64,000 nucleotides of DNA from Petrosia ficiformis (lineage: Eukaryota > Porifera > Demospongiae > Haplosclerida > Petrosiidae), in contig OX345638.1 of the NCBI GenBank assembly GCA_947044365.1, positions 1,598,201 through 1,662,200 of the forward strand, given 5' to 3'. The translations under genes and the position numbers were made by a program. Below, in pieces: positions 50,696-63,936 of the stretch (position 1 is its first letter; each line of letters opens with the position of its first letter). A model generated the notes under the pieces. It did no database searches. It saw only the letters and a program-made list of their open reading frames with translations, and was not told where the DNA came from.

Positions 50696-52066
50696 TGGAC
50701 ATAACAATACTGGTACAATTATACTGTATAAATATATAAATTGTTTATTGACTGTTGTACAAATCATACATCCATCATTAACAATAAGAATGCAATTGTA
50801 ACTATAATTAAATCATCTCGAGACATTCCTACAGACCTGTTTACAACAAATATCCTTTTTAGGCTCTTTGCAACACTAAAGCTCATGCTAACTTCTTTCT
50901 TTTGTTTCACTGGGTGTGTATATATCCAATCAGTTGTACAGCTACCAATTCAAATTATATTTTTGTATTACTTTTAATGTTTATTATGGCATTTGTACTA
51001 ATATCACTCAATGACAAGATTTTCGTGTTTTTTTTTCACTGATATAATACTGGTATTCATGTTTCTGTTATAATAATTATATTGACAATAATATTTCATT
51101 TGTGTATGTATGTATGTATGTATATTAATTCTCCCTTTGAAAGGGCCTTTGTTAAAAACTTATGAAATGAACAATGATTGTTTAAAAGTTGATAATATAG
51201 AGCTTTAGACGATATATACATTGATATGACTGGTTGCAAATGCCACCCTGTTTTCCACTGTGACTCACAATTGTTGTAATGTCTGTAACAATTTGATTAT
51301 GACTTTTTGAGTTGTTCATTTCAGACTATATTTATAGCACTATTCAAGCTTGCTACAACAAGTGCTTAAAATGAATTCTTGACTGATGAAGGATATTATT
51401 AATAATTAATGCATTGACAATTGAATAGAACACTTATTCATTAGCAACCTTACTGGAGCTATTAATCTAGAAAGGATGTATATACACACACTAGTCAACA
51501 TACAACTACCTTAACCATCTATCTGTACATCCACTATCCATTGATCTGTCCATCCATCCATTCATCCGTCCATCCATCCTCCATCCATCCATCTACCTAT
51601 TCATTTGATATACACTATTCATCCATCCATTGATCTGTCCATCCATCCATTCATCCATCCTTCATCCATCCATCCATCCATCAATCAATCTGTCCATCCA
51701 TCTATCCATCATTTGATATACACTATTCATCTATCCATGCATCCATCTGTCCATCCATCCATCCATCCATCCATCCATCATCCATCCATTTGATATACAC
51801 TATTCATCTATCCATGCATCCATCTGTCTATCCATACATTCTTCAATTTGAGTATACTATTAATGATTATAAATGTGACAATTATATTTAAAGAAAAGGA
51901 TATTGATAGTTACATCATCGTAATCAGTGCAATAAAGTTCATACAAATTTACATAGACAAATAGTCACAATGAATCATGTGCTGAGGTAGCCCATAAAGG
52001 TCAGTTTATATAACTAAGCAAATGTGTGGGTAGTAAAACTATACTATTTATGTGGGTAGTAACAAG
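50696..52066. other. Region between two convergent 3' ends
   Basis: Lies between the stop codons of the DOK-like gene and DNAH2. Holds 3' UTR sequence, a (CATC)n array at 51530-51830 and no further gene. An AATAAA at about 51930 on the plus strand is a possible polyadenylation signal. Confidence 0.6.
51530..51835. repeat. (CATC)n array with 100-bp higher order
   Basis: CCATCCATCCATC tracts broken by repeated TTTGATATACACTATTCAT blocks (about 51605, 51713 and 51788). Confidence 0.9.
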
Positions 52067-54253
52067 TCAGTTATCTAAGCTCATTAGTAGAGCTGTTCCT
52101 CTTTTTATCCAATGGTCTGAAGGGACTCGGCCCGAGTGGAGATCTACCGCTACGACAAAAGATGGACGTCCACTGCCTCCTGATCTGTTTGGATAGTAAT
52201 AACAAGGACAGGAATAGATACCTGTAAATATGGGAGAGGAGGAAGGGAGTTGTATAGAAGCAGTAGAAGAAATGAGATATTACATTAATGTGTACATGTA
52301 TGTACTTGGATAGAAAATAAGTAACAAAATAACAAAAATTGTGAGAATGACAGGAGGCTTTGTTCAGTATTAGCAGTACATGTACACATTTCATTTAGTT
52401 ATACAGTAGTTATATTTAATTCATACAACATTAATATGAATATATAATACATATGGCTATGGACAACACAATGAACAAAAATGAATTGGCCAGTATGGGT
52501 ACTTTCAGTTCTATCAACTTAAAACTTAAAAGGATTTTATTAAGTAAGTGTCACATTAGTTGATTAACTAATAAAAATTGATACTGCAACTATAAAAAAA
52601 AGATTATTATTGTCATATTATTATTACTGCATTGAAAGTGAACACTTGACAATTATGATTCACTTCACAAAATATGACACAACCAGTTTGGGGATCGAAG
52701 CAGTGGAGTGGAAACAGCCAGTAGTCATACAGCACGTTGTCCAATAAATCTAGTGAATGTCCGGTAAATTATCATTCTAAAACTACCCTAATTGTGCATG
52801 ACAAGTTGGTTTGGTGTGAATCCTCACACCTCAAACATACATGTATATACTATACACACATACATACATGTAGGTAGCTGATAAGAACACTTATATAAAT
52901 TAAATATTTGTCATTGAGCCAAAGCTTTAGGAAATTGATATGCAAATATAAAGCGCTTTGAATGAATTAGTGTTGCAACTAAAATCGGTAATCACTAATA
53001 TTTGTCATTTTTGAGCAGCATTATTCTGCTGCGTGTAGATCAATCTATTATACAATATTTGAATTTTGTTCCATGTAAGTAACAAAAGCAAATAGTAATA
53101 TTTACATGGCCTTTGGTAAGCTGTCATGGCAAACAGTCACACACTTTGACTACATTGATGTCAGTTAGTATGTCTACTCTGTGTATCATAATGGAGGAAA
53201 TATTAGTTCCAAACTTTAGTGTTCAAAAAGTATAATTACTAATCACAAACATGTTTTGTTATAGTAGTATGACAGTAATGACCACTTTTAGTTATAGTAT
53301 GAGGATTTTCGTAGTTATGTTAGATGTAGGTTTACTAAAAGGGTTTTAGTTTTAGTTAACTAACTAAAGTGCCATTATTGGCCAATTTTCATTTTAGTTA
53401 GTTATAGTTATTGCAATACACTTGTACTTTAGTTATTATTTAGTTAACTGAAAGTCACAATGCCTTACTAAAAAGGTTTTAGTTATAGTTATGGTTCATT
53501 AAAACAACACACACACACACACATGTATACACATTAATACTCTCACAGATACATGGCTTTTAAAGTAGTCACTCCCTATGGAGAGAGAATCAACAATCCC
53601 CACTGTTTTTGGCAGCACACCCTTACCATAAAAAGAGTGTACTAATTCTTTAAGACCACAAGGGAATTTACTTTTATACTGCAGTGATTACTGATAGGCA
53701 ATGCCAAAATCATCCATACGTGTATGTATGCAAATGTGTGGGTGATTTTATATGTACATGTGTGTGTATGTATGTATGTATGTATGTATGTATGCATGTC
53801 ACATGTATGTATGTATGTATGTATGCATGTCACATGTATGTATGTATATATATATGCAGACGAATGCACATGTACAATAGCATACTATTATGCATGATTC
53901 TATAGTCACATATTCAGTATGTCTTAAATACGCTGGGCATGAATCACAGTGGAGGAACCTAGTTTACACTGCATTATCAGTGCTTTGTTTCATTTAGGAA
54001 ATTTTGATAGTTACACCTATGTAATGTATAGTTCACATTCCATCCCACTGAGTAATTAAATACCAAGTCAACAACACAATGAATTAGTCCTTTTGGTTAA
54101 TCTAGTTACTATATATGTAACTTATTGGTGGCTATAAATAGAAGCTCAATAATTTGGTGATTTAATTAGACAATTTCATGCTAATTCCACGTGTGAAACA
54201 GTAATTACAAGTTAGCATGTGTATACGTATGTGTGTGTGTGTGTATGTATATG

Positions 54254-54285
<32 letters not shown>

Positions 54286-57200
54286 TGTATGTGTGTGTGT
54301 ATGTATGTATGTACGTGTGTATGTATGTATGTACGTATGTATGTGTGTATCTATTTATGTATGTACGTATGTATGTATATATGTATGTACATGAATGTAT
54401 GTAAAACAGGCTGAGACAACCCTGATGATTGTGTAGTAGTTACTCAACACTGTCATAATTAATTGTACTATGTACAAAACAGAAGAATTACAAATGGTCA
54501 ATCAGTCCTCTTGAAGAGGACAATGAATCTATTCTGGGATAGTATATCAGACCCTCAATTTGATGGCTACTTCAGTTAGTGATGGATGCATCAGTAATCA
54601 ATACCAGTTAGCGTAACTGGATATTGTAGTAATAATGTTCATTTCTTAAGAGTACAGTGTAATTAACGTTATACACAACTATTGTGAAAGTACATATGAA
54701 GGCAAACACTAGAAGGTGCATGGGATATTAGTTTTGGTTATGAGTAGATATCTGAAGTCATTAGTAGTTTATGGGAATATTTGTAAATTCCCATATCAAT
54801 GTACTAAATTCTGTTCATAGTAACGATGACCTCAAAATTAAGATATGATGACTTTATATGTACTATAGTTTATAGTTTAATGTCATAAGGTTAATACATG
54901 ATTATACTGTAACTCAATAATGAAGCAATAGATGGAAATGTGACATACAGAAAAAAGAACAGGAAGAATAATTACATGTATATATGAAAATGGTGTAGAT
55001 AAAAAGTGATTGGTTATTCCAAACTAAAGTTACGAAACTTTTTCAGAGGTCATGGTGAACACGAATGACCTTTAGTTGATATGCCTGTGTAAGTATGTGT
55101 GTGTCAGTGTTAGTTTTCAAGGTCGAAATTAAATAATAATGTTCAGGTGAAACTGAACTTGTTATAAATTCATGAAACATTAGTATGAGCACAAGTCAAA
55201 CTCTGATGTAATCTATGTATACAGCATGGTTACCATGGTGATTAAATGTATACTGGTACATAAATGTACATGTACGTGCTGTTAAACTATGAATTTATAA
55301 TGATCTCAGAACAATACCACATAACAAAACTTTAAACAGAATTGAACCATTTTTGTACACCTTACCCAAGGTGTACCAACTTAGCACTGTTCAGTCCAGT
55401 TCTAGCACAGTTCAATACTGTTTATCATACTGAACTGTGAGTAAACACATGGTGACACATTACCAGATGCTAGTGTAAATGGGTAATAATAATCCTCTCT
55501 ACAACGGGAACAATATGTATACTGACATTTAGCAACACCCATTAGCATTGTTTTAGTTAACTATAACTAAAATCCTTTTTAATAAGGTATTATGACTTTT
55601 AGTTAACTAAACTATAACTAAATTACAAGTCTACTGTAACTATGAAGTGAAAATTGGTCAATAATGGACACTTTTAGTAAACGAACTTTATTTTAGTTAA
55701 TAAACAAAAAGTGTGACAGCAGCATGGTCATACTATATATAACTAAAAGTGGTCATTACTGTCTTACTAACACACTACTCTCCATGAAGGAAAGTCAGTG
55801 AATGTAGTAAATTATAGTATTTTGTAGTTATAGTAGTAACAGGATTTGGTAGATATGATAACAACATAGTTAATTAGATTAGGAAAGCCTATTCTTTAGT
55901 GTGTAGTAGTACACAGCTAAAGACCCAGGCATACTAAGGCCCTATTTAACTATAGTCTGTTCACATTCAACACTAATCTTCAAATGTCTGCTAATTGGCC
56001 ATTACATACAAGAATTCAACCAATTTGCTATCGAGGAAGAACAACTGCCACACCTAGATACCAAACATAGTTAGCTTCATTTTCAGCATTTATATATTAA
56101 AGTTTGATCAAATTACTGTTTCTTCAGGCGATTGATTTTCTCGTCACAATTTAATAATCAAAAGAAACCAACTAAGTTTGTTATCCAGGAAGATCAATTA
56201 TGATACGCCTCGATACGTAATGTAGTTAGTAAACATTTAAATAAAGATTAGTGTTTGTAAATTATTCCATGAATTTCCTCAAGTGACGAATTTTCTCATT
56301 TGTGGTCACAAAGGCCTATTCAATACCCAGTAAAAACAATTATATCATATGTGACACAACTATATATGAGGAAACCACACTTATGGCATACATGTATAAT
56401 AATTTCGAAGAAACACTTACCTTCAAACGCTAGCTATTCGGCCATTGTGCACAAAAAGCCAATGAAATTTGGTATCCATGGAAACCAGCTAATGCTCCTC
56501 CTAGATACCAAATTTAGACTGCTTGTCGTAAAAAATGGCCAAATAGCAAGTGTTTGAAGGTAAGCATTTGTTCGAATTTATTATATGCCACAATTCCAAT
56601 AAATTAACATTAATTAATAATGAGATCTAGTTCTATATACATCAGAGCAAATACAATTATTATACTAATTGAGTATTCTACTGCCAATCATTGACTAGAG
56701 ATAAACTCAAACTATAGTCTGTTTACATTCACGATGACTTCAAAATTGGGATATGATGACTTTATATGTAATATAGTGTATATTGTAATGTCACAATGGT
56801 AATACATGATTACAATGGCTTAGCCATAATCCCATTCAACTGGGGAACAGGCTCAATCAAATCCGAGCTCTGTTTACCATTATTTAGTAAATGGTTGCAA
56901 TTCCTGCACGGATACACCCAGTAACCATACGCAAGTACATTCATTTGAATATATGCACAAGTACATGTAACTATATAATATAATTCATTTATTTAAATCT
57001 GTACAAGTACATGTAACCATACACATGTACATGTACATGTAACCATATACTTCATTATAATTCAAATATAAGTACAAGTACATGTACATGTAACTATATG
57101 CTTCATTTATTTAAATATAAGTACAAGTACATGTAACCATTCATTTAAATATAAGTACAAGTACATGTGACCATATACTTCATTATATGCTCAAGTACAT

Positions 57201-59879
57201 GTAATCATATAATTCATATAAATACAAGTACATGTAACCATATACATGTGTACTTCGTTATATGCTCAAGTACATGAAAATTCATGTGTCTGCATGTAAC
57301 CATATAATTCATTTAATAAATACAAACACCAGTGAGCTTATACTAACCATATACGTTTGAATATAAACACCAGTACACTTACTTCTACTTTCAGTATGAT
57401 TTAAAAGCTTACACTAACTTCCATATTACTAATCACTTCTTTGTTGTGGTTATGGAATGTTGTAGTTAATTAATATTTAACCAATATACAATGTTATAGA
57501 CAATTATACTGTATTATAATAAGTAACACTAGTGTCCTCTAAGCCTTAAAGAATTCATCTCACAATCAATAAGGTGTGAGAACAAGATCCCAACATTAAA
57601 TAATTGTTGTATAACAATACTGGCACACGATAGGGACTGGTACCTACATTATAAGAACACTATTTTTTATAGACAATATTTTGACTGGTAAAAGTAACAG
57701 ACAAAATCCCCATTAATATTAGCATCTAAACCAGACTAAGTATCTATATAGTGTATGTATTACTATAGAATATAGCATAAGTACTGTGTACATGTATGTA
57801 CTACTATTGCATATGGTATATGTACTATACTAAAGTGTATGTACTATAGTGTATGTACTAACAAAGACAACAACATATGCTAAGTATCTATATAGTGTAT
57901 GTATTACTATAGAATATAGCATAAGTACTGTGTACATGTATGTACTACTATTGCATATGGTATATGTACTATACTAAAGTGTATGTACTATAGTGTATGT
58001 ACTAACAAAGACAACAACTTATGCTAAGTATCTGTATAGTGTATGTACTATAGAATATGTACCATGATAGTGTATTTACAATAGTACAGGTACTACAATG
58101 TTGTTTTAGCTAATTTAGTAAGAGATTGTGAGATCGTGACATACATGTACATGTATAATTGGTTTACTGCAGTAACTATAACAAACATTAAAATAAAACT
58201 ATTTTACTAAATATCAGTTACAACTTACAATACAATAGTTAATAATAACTGATCATTATTGTCATACTAAAACTATTTTAGTAGTCTTAATAAAATGTAT
58301 TATAATTATTATATGTAATATATATAGTATGCCAACAGGTCCTATATACAAAATATAGGACCTGAATTTTGTGTCCGAGGATGTGATATAGACTGAGCCT
58401 GCGAGGGCTATATCACATCCGAGGACACAAAACAAGGGTCCTATATTCAGTATATAGGACCTATTAGCATACTATATACAATATATTGTATGATGGTGAC
58501 ATCTCCTGCATAGTGTGCACATGGAAGGTCTATATACAATATAAGGACTCACCACATCAAAGGGATGATGTCACCATCATACTATATGTGTTATATATAT
58601 ATACCTTTTGTGTGTTTTCGTTTGTTCTCAACAGGTTTGAAGTGTATAGTTGGCATTGCACAAACCAACTGCATTGGATTAGGTTCCATTAAACAGCTTG
58701 ATTTCCTCTCCCAGCCTGCTCCCTCGAGGAAGAGACCACGAATCCAAACACCATCCTGTGTCGTGAATGAAGAAATGAATGAATGAATGAATGAATGAAT
58801 GACTAATGTACACAATGTATGGATAAACTGATGTATGATAGTGTAGATAAATGGAAGAATGGAAGAATGGATGAATTTCATAATTATTATCATAGCGTAA
58901 AGAAACAGCTGTGATAATAATTATTATTGCATAATGAATATCAAAGCTATAAATTTTAACAAGGCAAGCACAATAAAGATTTTTTTTTAATTTTTAATGC
59001 TGGATAAGAAGTTGTTGGAAGTTAAACTAAATGATCTTTAATTATTATTTATCAAACAAGCAGTGACTTCATTGATGTGGTATGTATGTGTGTGTGTAAA
59101 AGTTGAGAAGCTAAAACTATGTGTGTGATTATGGTTCAATCACCATGGTAACCACCCTTATACATGTACATGCACTGCATTGAGTTTGACTTATGTAACT
59201 GTACATGTAGTACACATGTGCACAAGACGTTTTATATGCATATTTCCATAGTAGTTTTAAATAGCACTGACACAAACACATACAACTGTACATGTATAAT
59301 TGTACATGTATAACTGTACATGTATAACTGTACATGTATAACTGTACATGTATAACTGTACATGTATAACTGTACATGTATAACTGTACATGTATAACTG
59401 TACATGTATAACTGTACATGTATAACTGTACATGTACATGGATAACTGTACATGTATAACTGTACATGTACATGGATAGCTCTTATCAATGGATTGGGTA
59501 ATGCATCTAACAGTTTATATAAAATTTCAATGTGTTCTGTTGAGGCAATTACATAGTCAAACTTTGACACCTGTAAACACAGTGATTGAACCCTGAATAA
59601 GTTATTACATGTACATGTACATGTACATGTACATGTACACTGTACTTGTATAAATATGTACATGTACACTGTATTTGTATAGATGCACATGTAATTGAAA
59701 AACATTCTCACAATATAAACTGTATATACATGTACTATGTTACTGTACCTTTGGCTGTTCAGTAATGTTACTATCATCAAGTGTTGAGACATGAAACTCC
59801 CAAGAAAGAGAATCCACAGATACCTGCAGAGGAGAAAGAGAGAGTGAGAGGAGGGAGGGAGGGAGGGAGGGAGGGAGGG

Positions 59880-59927
<48 letters not shown>

Positions 59928-62900
59928 GGGGGGAAGGAGGTGGGGGAGGGAGATGGGAGGAGAGAGGGAGTTAACTGAGAATGTGTGTGTGTTCACTGCT
60001 CGAGGTTAGTAAAATAAATAAACATTGTACATCATACAATATACCAACTTACCAAGCATAACTGGTAAGTTTTTAAAATAACTACTAACATGTCATGCAA
60101 TATAAAATCATATGTTTACTTCCTTTGTTAAAGAGAGAACTTTACTACCTCACATAATTAACTACAGTTTCATGCTGGAAGATAACATGTAAATATTTAT
60201 AGGAAGAAATAGTAACTAGAAATTCCTATTAATGTGTACTAAAATGTTAATTGTCAAATTATGGTCAATTTATTATACAAAATTAATTATAATAAATACA
60301 AACATATGGTATGCCAAAGTGTACATATGATATACATCATGTAGATACATACATGTACATACATGTGTATACTGTATACATACATGTACATATTCACTGT
60401 ATAATTATACAAATATACATACATACATACATACATACATACATACATACATACATACATGCATACATACATACATACATACATACATACATACATACAT
60501 ACATACATACATGCATACATACATAGTTACATGCATACATAAATAGTTACATACATACATACATACATACATACATTTACATACATACATACATACGTAC
60601 ACATACATGTATACATGCAACATACACATACATATATACATGCATACATACATACATACATGTACATAGTTACATGTACATTCATCCATACTGTATATTG
60701 CTCTATACCAAAATAAATACTAATTTGTATACTAGTGGTAATGTGTCCCTAATACTTCCTTACTGAATCATACTGTAACATATCCATAATAAGGATATTG
60801 AATCAGATTTCGGGGAATAAATAAAATTTTCTGATGATGCCATATTAGAAACAGGAATGCTATAATTCCCAACATTAGAGGTTAAATATTGATCTTTAAT
60901 TTGATTAAAATATTATTTTCTCATGTGCACTTGTATGTACTGTATGTATGTATGTGCACGCGCGCATGTGTGTGTGTGTGTGTGTGTGAGTGTGTGTGTG
61001 TGCGTATTTATGTAAGTGCATGTATGTATGCATGCATGTATGTATGTATGTACTGTATGTATGTATGTATGTATATATGTATTATGTATGTATGTATGTA
61101 TGTATGTATGTATGTATGTATGTATGTATGTATGTATGCATGTATGTATGTACTGTATGTATGTATGTATGTATATATGTATTATGTATGTATGTATGTA
61201 CATTGTATGTATGTATGTATGTATGTATGTATGTATGTATGTACTGTATGTATGTATGTATGTATGTATGCATGTATGTATGTACTGTATGTATGTATGT
61301 ATGTATATATGTATTATGTATGTATGTATGTATGTATGTATGTATGTATGTATGTACATGTATGTATATATGTACACGTATGTATGTATGTAATACTATG
61401 TATGTATGTATGTATGTATGTATGTATGTATGTATGTATTATGTATGTACATGTACGCATGAATTTAGTCTCTAATATATACATTGTAATTATAATAATA
61501 ACCATTATATATATATAATAAATTAATAATGCTCCATGATTAATTTGATTGGGTTATGAGTTACATGTGTAAAAAATATAAATACACGTCATTTTGTGTG
61601 TTGTGCACATGTGTTGTGCAGTGTGTTGTTTCCTCTGTGCTAGCTCGTTGAGCACATAATTTTCCATCCACACATTACATGCATAGTACCTGACATTTAC
61701 ATGTTATCACTGTATTTCCATTGACTACAGTGTACTTTGTGAATGAAGTACACTGTGCTTCGAATGTACTACACAGTATTACACCTTAGTAGTTGTGAGT
61801 GAAGTACACTGTACTTCGAATGTACTACACAGTATTACACCTTAGTAGTTGTGAGTGAAGTACACTGTACTTCGAATGTACTACACAGTATTACACCTTA
61901 GTAGTTGTGAGTGAAGTACACTGTACTTCGAATGTACTACACAGTATTACATCTTAGCAGTATGCTATCACATACATTGTGAGTGATGTACACTGTACTT
62001 CGAATGTACTACACAGTATTACACCTTAGTAGTTGTGAGTGAAGTACACTGTACTTCGAATGTACTACACAGTATTACACCTTAGTAGTTGTGAGTGAAG
62101 TACACCGTACTTCGAATGTACTACACAGTATTACACCTTAGTACTATGCTATCACATACAAATGTAAGGGGAATTCACACATTATTATGATTACAGTACA
62201 CAGTAGCACTGTACTGTACTGTACTAAGTAGTACAGTTGACTACCACCTTATTAAAGTGTAGCTCCTATCATAGTATGCTAACGTAATTAAGTAGACATT
62301 TTCTAGAGCTTCATTTCGTATCCCTTGAAAGTGATATAGCCTTGGGTTACATCACATCCTTAGACACTAAAAGTCTTGCCTATATTTGGTATTAGGAACA
62401 TAGATTGTGGGTGATCAGCATTCAGCTATATGGCCATTTGAGGTAGCATATACGTTTGTCAATCGTCAACAGTAGTAAATAAATTAATGTAATTATAATT
62501 AAGTAAAGATTATAATTAAGTAAAACTATATCATATTAAATTTCATGTGAACTTTAATGTCAACTATGCAGGTTTAATCAATTAGAAATACATAGAGATA
62601 TTTGTTGATATATCCACAATTACATACTATTCATGAATTATAATTGATTGCAGTATTTTTGATAAGCTCACATGGCACTGTATTGGCACACCATTAGCTC
62701 AAAGAGCTTCTTATTTGGCAGAGCACAGTTCTCTCTTTGGGCCAGTGGCACAGTTAATTATGATTATATTGTCACTAACAGCATTAACTGGCTCAATGGC
62801 ACACACGCTAACTATTGTTGAGCCAATTTGGCCCGTGCTTCAAAACGTATCAAATACTCTGGCAGGTTAGTACAATTGGCCTAGCCTTATGTACAGAAGA

Positions 62901-63397
62901 ATATTCCGTGTTTCTAAAAGTAACCATACCCATACTATATAAATAAAACATTATTTTGTGATTTCTTCTACATATATGTAGAAGTAACTATATACTATGC
63001 TATACATTATTTTATATGTATAACTAACCATACCGTACTATACTACATGTATATATAGTATATAAATAAAACATTCTTTTACTATTCTTTACATGACAGA
63101 GTAACCTGATATTACCACTAAATATTATAACTATTTCATGAACCTAAAAAATACATGTATGTATATAATTATAATTATAAATATAATTATTATGAATATA
63201 TATTTGTACGTGACTGAGTATGTTAAAAGAGATCTACATGTAGATACTAAATTAGTTGATGTCTTGTACAAGATGGTTGAAAATTGAGTGGTTGATCTTA
63301 AGTGTTTGGAAATTCAAATAAGATGTAAATTTTGCTTGCCTTGGTTGCACACACAGAAACACAAAGACACACATAGACACACACACAGACACACAAA

Positions 63398-63465
<68 letters not shown>

Positions 63466-63680
63466 CACACACACACAGACACAATTATGTAGTTTACACA
63501 TACGTTATTTTTCCTAGCTGCAGTTTGTAGCACAGCTGTTAGGAATCCAGTGGGAAATGTGAAACCAGATAACCAAAATAAGACAGGAGGATGAGCTGTA
63601 GATGCCCATTTACTAAACTGTTCTACTCTAACAACTAGATCCCTTGTCCAAGCACCCAATGGCTTAAGAGATGGATAGGC
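52067..63680 (-). CDS. DNAH2: Dynein axonemal heavy chain 2, C-terminal four exons
   Basis: Exons 63680-63504, 59823-59749, 58755-58605 and 52221-52067 splice in frame to about 185 residues. Marker stretches: LGAWTRDLVVRVEQF, FWLSGFTFPTGFLTAVLQ, NNVSVDSLSWEF, DGVWIRGLFLEGAGW, MQLVCAMPTIHFKP, YSCPCYYYPNR, and the end DHWIKRGTALLMSLDN-stop. These fit the C-terminal domain of DNAH2 better than other axonemal heavy chains, in which the last residues differ. DNAH2 is a heavy chain of the two-headed inner arm (I1/f). The bulk of the protein (over 4000 residues) must lie to the right of the window. The introns are large for this genome (6.4, 1.0 and 3.7 kb) and full of repeats. Confidence 0.93.
52680..52835. 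repeat. Diverged copy of the GTGTGGAAAC element
   Basis: GTGGAAACAGCCAG and TTGTCCAATAAATCTAG match the inverse of 22560-22640. Lies in the last DNAH2 intron. Confidence 0.5.
53290..53500. repeat. TTTAGTTAACTA dispersed repeat
   Basis: Blocks of TTTTAGTTATAGTTAACTAA with TAACTATAACTAAA occur here and at 9830-10090, 32210-32290, 55545-55770 and 58190-58280. Often near GGTCATTATTGTC. A dispersed AT-rich element family. Confidence 0.65.
53755..54400. repeat. Two (TATG)n tracts
   Basis: Microsatellites at 53762-53850 and 54225-54395, with unrelated single-copy sequence between, in the last DNAH2 intron. Confidence 0.9.
54815..55075. repeat. Dispersed element containing one 68-bp unit
   Basis: Begins near ACGATGACCTCAAAATTAAG and ends near CAGAGGTCATGGTGAACACG. 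Carries CATAAGGTTAATACATGATT once. Inverted relative to 46846-47035. A partial copy is at 56715-56815. Confidence 0.65.
56416..56564. mobile_element. 149-bp MITE with 31-bp TIRs
   Basis: CTTACCTTCAAACGCTAGCT on the left; the right end inverted reads CTTACCTTCAAACACTTGCT. The arms continue to GGCCATT. An open frame through it is incidental. Confidence 0.78.
56930..57330. repeat. AAGTACATGTAACCATAT repeats
   Basis: About ten irregular copies of AAGTACATGTAACCATAT with TTCATTTA linkers in the last DNAH2 intron. Confidence 0.8.
57736..58045. repeat. 144-bp tandem repeat, two full copies and a partial one
   Basis: CTAAGTATCTATATAGTGTA begins the units at 57736 and 57880; a shorter third unit begins at 58024. 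The two full units are almost identical, so the duplication is recent. Confidence 0.92.
58322..58479. mobile_element. Long palindromic MITE
   Basis: ATATAGTATGC and CAGGTCCTATATAC at the left, mirrored as GTATATAGGACC and GCATACTATAT at the right; inner arms GTGTCCGAGGATGTGATATAG pair with CTATATCACATCC. Nearly the whole 158 bp folds back. Confidence 0.85.
58488..58583. mobile_element. Short inverted-repeat element
   Basis: GTATGATGGTGACATC at the left and GATGTCACCATCATAC at the right, 96 bp in total, immediately next to the previous palindrome and 22 bp from DNAH2 exon 58755-58605. Confidence 0.75.
59280..59475. repeat. 14-bp minisatellite ACTGTACATGTATA
   Basis: About 13 copies, almost perfect, between DNAH2 exons 59823-59749 and 58755-58605, ending at the exon-like segment 59472-59570. 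Confidence 0.95.
59472..59570 (-). other. Candidate cassette exon of DNAH2 (33 codons)
   Basis: Acceptor GTTTACAG at the high end, 99 nt open in the phase of the flanking DNAH2 exons (phase 0 on both sides), encoding residues such as FDYVIASTEHIEILYKLLD then ALPNPLIRAI, followed by a weak donor CAT|GTACAT. Human DNAH2 has nothing between the flanking exons as I recall it. It could be an optional exon, a decayed exon of another gene, or chance. Confidence 0.35.
59845..59965. repeat. (GGGA)n / (GA)n tract
   Basis: GAGGGAGGGAGG followed by pure GA and G-rich sequence. On the DNAH2 strand it is a long pyrimidine tract just upstream of the acceptor of exon 59823-59749. Confidence 0.92.
60410..60690. 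repeat. (CATA)n microsatellite
   Basis: Long tetranucleotide array in a DNAH2 intron. Confidence 0.95.
60930..61460. repeat. (TATG)n microsatellite with (TG)n start
   Basis: More than 500 bp of TATG repeats, with duplicated blocks GTACTGTATG...TATATGTATTATG, opposite in sense to 60410-60690. The two arrays could pair over long stretches. Confidence 0.95.
61735..62160. repeat. 56-bp minisatellite, 7 copies
   Basis: Unit contains GAAGTACACTGTACTTCGAA and TACTACACAGTATTACACCT. The first part of each unit is itself palindromic (GAAGTACACTGTACTTC). A GCAGTATGCTATCACATACA spacer splits the array into blocks of four and three. Confidence 0.93.
62652..62858. mobile_element. MITE family A, copy 3 (inverted)
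   Basis: Ends AGTATTTTTGATAAGCTCA and CGTATCAAATACT. The interior matches 35153-35374 in reverse orientation, including GGGCCAGTGGCACAGTTAAT. Confidence 0.72.
63345..63485. repeat. (CA)n microsatellite
   Basis: ACAC array with GACA interruptions, 20 bp downstream of the DNAH2 exon 63680-63504 donor in transcript sense. Confidence 0.95.
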
Positions 63681-63936
63681 CTGAGAGGGATGTACATGTG
63701 TGTGTATGTACATACAAATATCATATATATTACAATAGATATTATACAGTACATGTACAAATCAGGGCATAAACAAAGGTGGTAACATTCGAAGGTTCGT
63801 TATAATTCCTTACCTTCGAAGGTAGAATCCATTCCACAAAGGTTTGCAATTAACACGTGGTTAATTATTTGCTGCAATAATTACATGTATTTATAACTCT
63901 TAATTAATTATTACACTTTTCACGTGGAGATTGATA

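Noticed and set aside
52071..52394. Minus-strand frame ending KKRNSSTNELR as the last exon
   Set aside because: A different frame of the same interval continues DNAH2 perfectly (SFVVAVDLHSG...RGTALLMSLDN), so this one is a shadow.
58565..58786. Plus-strand frames at 58486-58786
   Set aside because: They overlap, in antisense, a DNAH2 exon with strong family matches, and run into MITE sequence.
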